13,116 nucleotides of DNA, from the NCBI RefSeq assembly GCF_024699075.1, contig NZ_JAILQF010000372.1:1-13116 (forward strand), in the 5' to 3' direction. The notes under the pieces were generated by a model. It ran no database searches, was not told the origin of the DNA, and was given only the letters and a program-made list of their open reading frames with translations. The translations under genes and the position numbers were made by a program. Source of the DNA: Butyrivibrio sp. Its GTDB lineage: Bacteria; Bacillota_A; Clostridia; Lachnospirales; Lachnospiraceae. This document shows, in pieces, positions 1 to 6,278 of the stretch (its first letter is position 1; every line of letters begins with the position of its first letter).

Positions 1-1512
1 CTAAGAGACCTTGGAAGCAGGAAGAATGCCGGATCCTACTACACGCCTACAGATATAGTCATTAAATCCGTAGAGAATTTAAAATATACTAACTCTTCAT
101 CAAAGTCTATTACAGATAAAAAAGATCCTTGCAGCATCCAAGTCCTTGATCCATGCTGCGGAAGCGGCAATTTCCTTATACAGATGCCTGATCTCATAAG
201 TCCTTGTAACATATATGGCTGCGACATAGACCCTGTCTGCGTATGCCTTGCAAGGATCAATCTTGCGCTCAAATACGGCCCCGAATACGCAAACGAATTC
301 AAAAAGAATGTTAGATGTGCTAATTTCCTTAAATCAGAGCTTTCAGATATTTTTGCCCCAAAAGATATGGAACCTGACATCATAATAGGCAATCCTCCGT
401 GGGGATTTGATTTTAGCATGGAAGATAAAAAGCTCTACAAAAGCCTCTATAAGACAGCAAAGGGCAAAGGCACCGAATCCTATGACATATTTACAGAAAA
501 GGCCATATCCTGTCTTAAAGAAAATGGCCGTCTTTCCTTTGTGCTTCCGGAAGCTTCACTTACGGTAAAGCTTCACAATGCTTTAAGGGAGATCATCATA
601 TCAAATTGCAATATTACATATCTTGCATATCTTGGTAATGTGTTTCATAAAGTTGCCTGCCCTTGTGTCATACTACAGCTTCTAAAGACAGGCAGGATGC
701 TCGAGACTAAGGGATTGATAGTTGATAATCTTACAATGTCCCCAGATAAAGATACACCGAAAATGCCTTTGGTAATAGGTACAAACAGAAAAGTAAACAG
801 CGACAAACTAAGCTTTTATACTGATGATGAGGAATATGCCATACTTGAAGCCATGTCATCTTTAAAGCGCTGTACTTATCTAAAAGATAATGCCACCTTT
901 GCTCTTGGTATAGTCACAGGTGATAATGACAGGTATATTAAAGAGACTCCTTCAAGGCAAGCCGAGATAATCCTTAAAGGAAGCGATATATCAAGATATT
1001 ATATTTCAAAACCAGGCAGATATATCGTATATAAGCCCGAAAGCTTCCAGCAGGTTGCTCCAAAAAGCATATACAGGGCAGATGAAAAGCTCTTTTACCG
1101 CTTTATAAGTAATGACCTTATATTTGCATATGACAATGAAGGGCTCTTATCGCTTAACAGCTGCAATATACTTATCCCAAGAATACCAGGGCTTAGCATC
1201 AAATATATAATGGCCATTCTAAACTCATCCTGCGCAAGGTTCTACTATAAGAAGAGCTTTAACTCGGTCAAAGTCCTTAGATCTCATCTTGAGCAGATCC
1301 CTATCCCTCTTGTAACCAAAAATGAGCAGGACAGGATCGTATCACTTGCAGACAGAATCATCCAAAAGGCCCCTTCTATATATAAAGATATAGATAAAGG
1401 GTCCCCAAATGACATAGAAGTAAGCCCTTTGTATGAAGAGCTTGATGCCATGATATCTTCTGTATACGGCCTTACGCCATCGCAGCATAAGCGCATTAAT
1501 GCTAAAATGTAG
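1..1512 (+). CDS. N-6 adenine DNA methyltransferase, 5'-truncated (TaqI/Eco57I-like)
   Basis: The reading frame is open from base 1, so the gene begins left of the window; 503 codons are visible. It should transfer a methyl group from S-adenosylmethionine to adenine N6 in a specific DNA site. Codons 7-20 read like methylase motif X (RKNAGSYYTPTDIV), codons 50-58 are the SAM-binding motif I (DPCCGSGNF), and codons 131-136 are the catalytic motif IV (NPPWGF). The C-terminal half resembles the target-recognition region of TaqI-like and type IIG enzymes (ALGIVTGDND near codon 303, then LKGSDISRYY). A late segment, IPIPLVTKNEQDRIVSLAD, is typical of specificity domains. No nuclease motif is visible, but one could lie in the missing N-terminus, so a solitary methylase and a type IIG restriction-modification enzyme cannot be told apart. 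The next gene starts 36 bp downstream on the same strand. The internal ATG at 184 lies after motif I and cannot be the true start. Confidence 0.9.
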   Translation, partial: LRDLGSRKNAGSYYTPTDIVIKSVENLKYTNSSSKSITDKKDPCSIQVLDPCCGSGNFLIQMPDLISPCNIYGCDIDPVCVCLARINLALKYGPEYANEFKKNVRCANFLKSELSDIFAPKDMEPDIIIGNPPWGFDFSMEDKKLYKSLYKTAKGKGTESYDIFTEKAISCLKENGRLSFVLPEASLTVKLHNALREIIISNCNITYLAYLGNVFHKVACPCVILQLLKTGRMLETKGLIVDNLTMSPDKDTPKMPLVIGTNRKVNSDKLSFYTDDEEYAILEAMSSLKRCTYLKDNATFALGIVTGDNDRYIKETPSRQAEIILKGSDISRYYISKPGRYIVYKPESFQQVAPKSIYRADEKLFYRFISNDLIFAYDNEGLLSLNSCNILIPRIPGLSIKYIMAILNSSCARFYYKKSFNSVKVLRSHLEQIPIPLVTKNEQDRIVSLADRIIQKAPSIYKDIDKGSPNDIEVSPLYEELDAMISSVYGLTPSQHKRINAKM

Positions 1513-1548
1513 TGAAGTAAACAACTTTAATATGATTATGAGGTTTTC

Positions 1549-2577
1549 ATGAACGATTACAATTTAGAAACACCATATATTCCGGATGAAGTGAGAATAA
1601 GCAGAGGACGCTACAACTTCTCTGCAGTATCTTTTTGCCTTTTTGCCTTCGGAATCATTGCAATTGCCATTCAGACTCTGTTTATATATATACTTGCTGC
1701 TATTGCAAATCATTATCCACAGATAATCGATGCAAGCTGGCTTAATTACATACTTATTCTGATACCAATGTATTGCATAGCCTTCCCCCTTTGCATACTT
1801 TCATTTAAGCTTGTACCAAAAGCTCCTCCAAGAGATGAGAAGCTTTCTTTTGGCAGTCTTATATCTTACTTCGTGATGATGGTCCCTGTTACTCTCATCC
1901 TTAACTATTTAAGCATTGTACTTGCAGCTGTACTTTCAGACGGCTCAGCAACCAACCCCCTAAATGATATAGTATCTGATGTTAATATCTGGCAGATACT
2001 CACAGTTGTCATACTTGGACCAATTGTTGAAGAGACCATTTTCAGAAAGCTGATAATCGACAGAACAAGACAATTTGGCGAAGCGCTTTCAATAATATTC
2101 TCTGCACTATGCTTTGGCCTCTTCCATACCAATGTGTATCAGCTCTTCTATGCATCTGCGCTTGGACTTCTGCTTGGCTACATCTATACCCGTACAGGCC
2201 GCATAAGATACAGCATCATCCTTCATATAGCCTTTAATTTCTGGGGATCAGTGATACCTCTTAAAATGGCTGAATTTATAAACGAAGATCTTCTTAACAA
2301 GATATCGGAAAACGCTGCCAATCTGCAGGATGTCCTGACTAACAGTGAACTTATCAGCATTTCAATATACTTTATATATATATTTATTGAACTTGGTATG
2401 TTCATAGCAGGAATAATCTTATGGATCATATTTATCAGCACAAAGAAATTCCGCCTTCACCCAGCACCAATGGAGCTTCCCAAGGGCAGCCGGTTTAAAA
2501 CAGCCTTTATAAATCTTGGCTTTATGTTCTTCTTTGCATACTGCATATATGGCACTATCAAAGCCTTTCTAAACTGA
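1549..2577 (+). CDS. CPBP family intramembrane metalloprotease (CAAX/Abi type)
   Basis: A 342-residue polytopic membrane protein with about seven to eight hydrophobic segments. The CPBP/Abi motifs are complete: E161-E162-x3-R166 (EETIFR), F189-x3-H193 (FGLFH) and H226-x3-N230 (HIAFN). These are the catalytic and metal-binding residues of Rce1-like glutamic/metallo proteases. In the family, members process prenylated or other membrane substrates, act in bacteriocin immunity, or have unknown targets; no substrate can be named here. The start ATG follows a GAGG Shine-Dalgarno with a short TTTTC spacer. The gene lies 36 bp after the methyltransferase and 26 bp before the helicase, which suggests co-transcription. 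The C-terminal 60 residues add a further pair of membrane segments beyond the conserved core. Family assignment is secure; function is not. Confidence 0.9.
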   Translation: MNDYNLETPYIPDEVRISRGRYNFSAVSFCLFAFGIIAIAIQTLFIYILAAIANHYPQIIDASWLNYILILIPMYCIAFPLCILSFKLVPKAPPRDEKLSFGSLISYFVMMVPVTLILNYLSIVLAAVLSDGSATNPLNDIVSDVNIWQILTVVILGPIVEETIFRKLIIDRTRQFGEALSIIFSALCFGLFHTNVYQLFYASALGLLLGYIYTRTGRIRYSIILHIAFNFWGSVIPLKMAEFINEDLLNKISENAANLQDVLTNSELISISIYFIYIFIELGMFIAGIILWIIFISTKKFRLHPAPMELPKGSRFKTAFINLGFMFFFAYCIYGTIKAFLN

Positions 2578-2603
2578 ATTTATACCCGTATGAGGTTTTT
2601 TTT

Positions 2604-4889
2604 ATGAAAAAAATACGAAGCAGCTCCGACAATAAAACTCTTGATAAGGTCCTGGTACAGGCCTCCGATAATGAAAAAAATGACAGCATAGAAAAACAAG
2701 CTAAAGCAAATGACAGTGAATCTCTTGAAAGTACATCGCCTTCAACTTCCAATAGCTCTCCTGCTTCCAATAGCTCTCCTGTTTCTAATAAAAAAAGACG
2801 CCACAAGAAAAAGAAGAAGACAGGCACTCCTGACCAGCTCGTAGAAAAAGAACTCTTTGGAAAAGCCGTATCCTATGTAGAGAAAATGGACCCTGCTGAA
2901 ATAATCCTGCAGGATGAAGATCTCTTAAAAGACTTAAAAGCAGAGCTTGAAAACTATTTTAAGACAAGCAAAATTACCTATTTTAAGTCAGAAACACCTG
3001 TATCGAGCGATAACTACTCCGTATTTCTCGAACAGCTCGAGAAAAAGAGTATGATAATACTTTTAAACAGGCAGCTACGCTATACCCTCTATCAGCTGAT
3101 GGAAGACAAGGTCATAGAATCCTCAGAAGCTGTCAGGAAATATCTGGATTCCTGCCAGACGCCAAAGCAGTCACGCCGCATCAGAAAGCTCATCAAAGCC
3201 CGCGTCTACAACAGAGTCATGGATCCTTGTTTTAACATGATAAGCGCATCCTATACTATAAGTGATATAAGGAGCCTTCTTCTATTAAATCCGCGCTATC
3301 ATGACTTTGAGCAGAATATGAGACAGGAAGAGTCTGCTGCCCAGCTTCTTACAGCTAATATACTAAAAGAAATACCCGATTACTATCCTGACCTTTACCC
3401 GTCTGCAAGAAGGATGAAAAGACACTTCATCCTTCATATAGGCCCTACAAACTCAGGTAAAACCTACGATTCCATAAAGGCTCTTGAAAGAGCTGCTGCC
3501 GGAATATATCTTGGACCACTTCGCCTTCTTGCACACGAAGTATACGAAAAGCTTACAGCTGACGGCATTCCATGCCGTATGAAGACAGGCGAAGAAGATA
3601 TAGCTCCTGAAGTTAAAAGTCACCAGGCTTCTACCATAGAGATGCTTGATAGCACAAAGCATTATAACGTGGCCGTCATCGACGAGATACAGATGATAGC
3701 TGACAGGCAGCGCGGCCGCATGTGGACAGCCGCTATCCTTGGCGTATGCGCAGACGAAGTCCACCTATGCGGCGCAGTTGAAGCCAAAGACATAGCAATA
3801 AAACTCATAGAAGACTGTGGCGATACCTATGAAGTCATAACCCACGAAAGATCTACACAGCTTGTTGTGGAGAAAGGACATTTCTCCTTCCCTGATGATG
3901 TACAGAGTAAGGATGCTCTTATAGTTTTTTCCAAAAGAAATGTACTTGCATGTGCAGCTGAGCTTCAGGGAATAGGCATCTCCTGCAGCATCATCTACGG
4001 TGCCCTCCCTTACGACGTTCGTAAGGAAGAAGTGCGCAAGTTCACAGATGGAGAGACAAGCGTAGTCGTTGCTACAGATGCCATCGGAATGGGTATGAAT
4101 CTGCCCATCAGAAGAGTAGTATTTCTTGAGTCCGAAAAGTTTGACGGAATGACCAAGCGCCCGCTTCGCACGGAAGAGATACTTCAGATAGGTGGAAGAG
4201 CCGGAAGACGGGGCCTTTATGATATAGGTTATATTAATGCAGAGTTCCGTAAAAATCTTATCAGGAACGCTTTTAAAACTGCGCCTGAACCAATAGAAAA
4301 GGTAGCGCTTCCATTCCCCGAGTCTTTGCTGGGGCTTGAAGGCAGCCTTTCCGATATCTTCACAAGATGGGGAAGCATACAGCAAAGTAATGATGCCTTC
4401 AACCAGACAGATCTGTCTGTTGAGATCAAATTGTGCCGCTTCCTCGAGCAGAAGACTGATGATAAAGAGCTCATCTACAAGTTCATCACCATGCCCTTTG
4501 ATGAGGATAATATTAATCTTTTTAGTATATGGGAAGAAATGGCCGACTGCGAGATTGCCAATGAAATATTTGATTACAGGCGCTTTATCCCTGAAATATC
4601 AAAGACAACCTACAATGCCGAAGACCTCTCTTTTCTTGAGGAGAATTATCAGGTATGTGATCTTCTGTGCTACTATCTAAACCGCTTTGGAATGCCGGAA
4701 GAATATGATGAAGTAAGCGAAGCAAGATCTTATATTGCAGTCAAGATCATGGAGGTATTATCCAAGCAGGAACTCATAAAGAGAAAATGCAGAAGCTGCG
4801 GCAGGCAGATCAAGTGGAACTCACCATATAATATCTGCAACGAATGCTACGAAAAGCACATGAGATCCCCCTTCTACGGAGGATATTAA
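2604..4889 (+). CDS. SUV3-like DExH RNA helicase with C-terminal zinc ribbon
   Basis: A 761-residue superfamily 2 helicase resembling the mitochondrial RNA helicase SUV3/SUPV3L1. The diagnostic Walker A sequence GPTNSGKTY is near residues 280-288, the DEIQ Walker B box near 359-362, and the second RecA lobe carries YGALPYDVRKEE, VATDAIGMGMNLP and the motif VI QIGGRAGRRG near 529-538. An ATP-driven RNA-unwinding or RNA-turnover role is inferred from the family. Two features lie outside the core. Residues 38-62 are Ser/Pro/Asn-rich and end in a very basic stretch (KKRRHKKKKK, 63-72), probably disordered and nucleic-acid binding. The C-terminus has a four-cysteine zinc ribbon (C729-x2-C732, C745-x2-C748). 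About 200 mostly helical residues sit between the basic patch and the helicase core. The ATG follows a GAGG Shine-Dalgarno in the same sequence context as the gene before it. It is the last gene of the probable operon. Confidence 0.9.
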   Translation: MKKIRSSSDNKTLDKVLVQASDNEKNDSIEKQAKANDSESLESTSPSTSNSSPASNSSPVSNKKRRHKKKKKTGTPDQLVEKELFGKAVSYVEKMDPAEIILQDEDLLKDLKAELENYFKTSKITYFKSETPVSSDNYSVFLEQLEKKSMIILLNRQLRYTLYQLMEDKVIESSEAVRKYLDSCQTPKQSRRIRKLIKARVYNRVMDPCFNMISASYTISDIRSLLLLNPRYHDFEQNMRQEESAAQLLTANILKEIPDYYPDLYPSARRMKRHFILHIGPTNSGKTYDSIKALERAAAGIYLGPLRLLAHEVYEKLTADGIPCRMKTGEEDIAPEVKSHQASTIEMLDSTKHYNVAVIDEIQMIADRQRGRMWTAAILGVCADEVHLCGAVEAKDIAIKLIEDCGDTYEVITHERSTQLVVEKGHFSFPDDVQSKDALIVFSKRNVLACAAELQGIGISCSIIYGALPYDVRKEEVRKFTDGETSVVVATDAIGMGMNLPIRRVVFLESEKFDGMTKRPLRTEEILQIGGRAGRRGLYDIGYINAEFRKNLIRNAFKTAPEPIEKVALPFPESLLGLEGSLSDIFTRWGSIQQSNDAFNQTDLSVEIKLCRFLEQKTDDKELIYKFITMPFDEDNINLFSIWEEMADCEIANEIFDYRRFIPEISKTTYNAEDLSFLEENYQVCDLLCYYLNRFGMPEEYDEVSEARSYIAVKIMEVLSKQELIKRKCRSCGRQIKWNSPYNICNECYEKHMRSPFYGGY
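2746..2781 (+). repeat. Two perfect 18-bp tandem repeats inside the helicase gene
   Basis: Two back-to-back 18-bp units (2746-2763 and 2764-2781) beginning CTTCCAATAG encode the SNSSPA/SNSSPV low-complexity linker. The repeat keeps frame, so copy-number change would only lengthen or shorten the disordered N-terminal segment. A degraded third unit may follow. Confidence 0.85.
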
Positions 4890-4908
4890 AAGCTATATAC
4901 TTAAGCTC

Positions 4909-4960
4909 AGGAAAAGATATCAATTATATAAAGGTAAATCTTTTAGATATATTTTTTCCT
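4909..4960 (+). terminator. Weak terminator-like inverted repeat after the helicase gene
   Basis: The arm AGGAAAAGATATC (4909-4921) is complementary, with gaps, to GATATATTTTTTCCT (4946-4960). A small AAAG/CTTT hairpin sits in the loop and is followed by a T-run. It begins 20 bp after the helicase stop codon, a sensible place for transcription to end, but the stem is AT-rich and imperfect. Confidence 0.4.
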
Positions 4961-4999
4961 GTTCTAAGTTTAAAGTAAATATTTATAAATGGTTAAATA

Positions 5000-5046
5000 T
5001 TGTTACACAAACATGAGTTGTATATATTATTGTTTTCGTATATTAT
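5000..5046 (+). promoter_or_regulatory. Two overlapping promoter candidates for the flavodoxin-like gene
   Basis: TTGTTA (5000-5005), a 17-bp spacer and TATATT (5023-5028) form one sigma-A-like promoter. TTGTAT (5018-5023), 17 bp and TATTAT (5041-5046) form a second, overlapping one. Either gives a leader of roughly 90-115 nt containing the hairpin at 5111-5130. The region is very AT-rich, so chance matches are possible. Confidence 0.45.
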
Positions 5047-5110
5047 AGTTTTACGCTTTATTTAAATTCTATATTTCTAATATAAACACCGTAGGGGACG
5101 ATTAAATCTA

Positions 5111-5130
5111 TAGTGGCGGCATCGCCGCTA
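5111..5130 (+). promoter_or_regulatory. 5' UTR hairpin just upstream of the flavodoxin ribosome binding site
   Basis: TAGTGGCG and CGCCGCTA pair as an 8-bp stem (one G-T pair) closing a GCAT tetraloop. It ends 5 bases before the GAGG Shine-Dalgarno at 5136-5139. It stands out as GC-rich in an AT-rich leader and has no T-run, so it is not a terminator. It may affect mRNA stability or ribosome access. Confidence 0.6.
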
Positions 5131-5144
5131 AGATCGAGGTTATT

Positions 5145-5639
5145 ATGGGTGAAAACAGCAATAAAACTTTGATGGTTTATTATTCATTTGAGGGGAATGT
5201 TGAATATATAGCAGAAAAGGCCAAAGAATACCTTGACCTTGATCTTGAGCGTCTTATACCTGATTCAGAGCCGCCCAGAAAAGGACTTGGCAAGTTCCTT
5301 GCTGGCGGTCACAGTGCTCTTTTTAATAAGCTTCCCAATCTTAAAGCGCTCGATCACAACTTAAGTGATTACGACCAGCTTATCATAGCTTCACCTGTAT
5401 GGGCCGGCACTTATACTCCTTCTATAGGTGCATTCCTTCGTGACAACAAGATCCAGGGAAGACGAATCTATCTTATAGCATCTTCTGCAAGTGGCAATGC
5501 TGATAAAATGCTCCTAAAGCTTGAAGATGCACTAAAAGGCAATAATGTTGTGGAAACTCTGTCACTTCAAAATCCTCTTAAGGATCCTGAAGGCACAGCT
5601 ACACTTATACAAAATTTCTGCCACAGAATCTCAAACTGA
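5145..5639 (+). CDS. Flavodoxin-like family protein
   Basis: A 164-residue cytoplasmic protein with a flavodoxin-like fold. The first strand and phosphate loop read LMVYYSFEGNVEYIA (residues 9-23), matching the FMN phosphate-binding loop (S14 to N18) of flavodoxins and flavodoxin-like NAD(P)H-dependent oxidoreductases. A second hallmark, IIASPVWAGTYTPSI, near residues 81-95, corresponds to the W/Y-containing FMN isoalloxazine loop. It probably binds FMN and carries electrons or reduces small molecules; the partner is unknown. The length is normal for short-chain flavodoxins. The start ATG has a GAGG Shine-Dalgarno at 5136-5139. The gene is flanked by non-coding stretches of 255 and 639 bp, so it appears monocistronic. 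Whether it is a true flavodoxin or an FMN reductase-like enzyme cannot be settled from sequence alone. Confidence 0.85.
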   Translation: MGENSNKTLMVYYSFEGNVEYIAEKAKEYLDLDLERLIPDSEPPRKGLGKFLAGGHSALFNKLPNLKALDHNLSDYDQLIIASPVWAGTYTPSIGAFLRDNKIQGRRIYLIASSASGNADKMLLKLEDALKGNNVVETLSLQNPLKDPEGTATLIQNFCHRISN

Positions 5640-5656
5640 ATTATTACAGACAATAG

Positions 5657-5895
5657 CGAACGGCACCGATGGGGTAACATCGATGCCGCTCTTCGTTAGG
5701 GGTTAAGTGATTGGTGTTGTAACTGTAACATAACCAGTAGTTGTCATATCCTAAAGATGTCGTTAGAAGACCAAAGTATGCGATGCATAAGAAGTCGTGT
5801 CTTCTTCCATGATGCCTTAACTTGCTGCCTTGTCACAGATTACATAGGGATGATATATGGTAAAATTCGGATCGGGTAAAATCCGAATGTATACC
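5657..5895 (+). ncRNA. Candidate structured RNA or 3' UTR element (no family recognised)
   Basis: Several helices can be drawn by hand on the plus strand. P1: CGAA+CGGCACCGATG (5657-5671) pairs with CATCGATGCCG (5678-5688) plus TTCG (5692-5695), with one mismatch and a 3-nt bulge. P2: GTTAAG (5702-5707) pairs long-range with CTTAAC (5816-5821). P3, inside P2: AGAAGAC (5765-5771) with GTCTTCT (5799-5805), enclosing P4 TATGC/GCATA (5777-5789). P5: ATTCGGAT (5865-5872) with ATCCGAAT (5881-5888), extended by GGTA/TACC (5859-5862/5892-5895). The loops of P1 and P5 both contain GGGTAA. AAGAAG/CTTCTT (5789-5806) is an alternative to P3. I match it to no known class (not tmRNA, RNase P, SRP or a riboswitch I know). 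No strong promoter directly precedes it, so it could be the 3' UTR of the flavodoxin-like gene. The strand is not proven. Confidence 0.4.
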
Positions 5896-6003
5896 CTGTT
5901 GGTTTAATGTATACTAATAATATACTATTACATTTTTATTAAAAAAGTATCTTTCTTGATATTATTTAATATACTTTAGCAAATTGAGTATTTTCAACGT
6001 TTC

Positions 6004-6075
6004 TTGTCGTTTCCTCTTGCCTACGACAACTATATTACAACATTTGAAATAGTTTGTCTAGTAAATATTTCAAAA
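6004..6075. promoter_or_regulatory. Two neighbouring inverted repeats upstream of the two-component operon
   Basis: TTGTCGT (6004-6010) is a perfect inverted repeat of ACGACAA (6023-6029), 12-bp spacer. TTTGAAATA (6043-6051) is a perfect inverted repeat of TATTTCAAA (6066-6074), 14-bp spacer. Both lie 130-230 bp before the promoter candidate of the kinase gene. They could be operators, for example for autoregulation by the response regulator, or only AT-rich hairpins; no binding protein is shown by the sequence. Confidence 0.35.
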
Positions 6076-6208
6076 TTGTTACATTTGTTTTTTGAGTCTC
6101 CCAAAAGCCCGAAAATAAAGGGTTTTATGACCCTGCAAAAACATTTTTTCCTACTTCCAAATCAATAAAAATCTTTTTATAAGTATTTTATTATCATTTC
6201 ACGGATTG

Positions 6209-6237
6209 TTCAGAGTGATAAGTTACCACAATATAAT
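6209..6237 (+). promoter_or_regulatory. Promoter candidate for the two-component operon
   Basis: TTCAGA (6209-6214), a 17-bp spacer and a perfect TATAAT (6232-6237) precede the kinase start by 41 bp. The leader would be about 35 nt and carries the AAAGGA Shine-Dalgarno (6263-6268). Confidence 0.55.
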
Positions 6238-6278
6238 TAAAATGTTATACTTATATTATATGAAAGGATAGCTTTAAT

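Larger units (their letters stand above)
5640..6278. other. 639-bp intergenic stretch: structured segment, inverted repeats, promoters
   Basis: I see no convincing coding region here on either strand. The first 260 bases (to about 5900) are visibly less AT-rich than what follows and hold several nested helices, listed separately. The remainder is strongly AT-rich. It contains two close inverted repeats (6004-6029 and 6042-6075) and a 7-bp hairpin with AAAGCCC/GGGTTTT arms (6104-6126). It also carries the probable promoter of the two-component operon. A possible extra promoter is TTGGTT (5899-5904), 16 bp, TATACT (5921-5926). Confidence 0.7.

Noticed and set aside
3765..4385. 206-residue open frame on the minus strand
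   Set aside because: Entirely inside the SUV3-like helicase gene and antisense to it; no recognisable motif, no ribosome binding site.
5657..5695. Rho-independent terminator of the flavodoxin-like gene
   Set aside because: The stem is followed by GTTAGGGG rather than a T-run on the plus strand; on the minus strand the T content is also poor. Kept instead as part of the structured segment.
6104..6149. AAAGCCC/GGGTTTT hairpin followed by a T-run, as a terminator
   Set aside because: The T-run lies about 17 bp beyond the stem, the stem is only 7 bp with a 9-base loop, and the nearest plus-strand stop codon is over 460 bp upstream.
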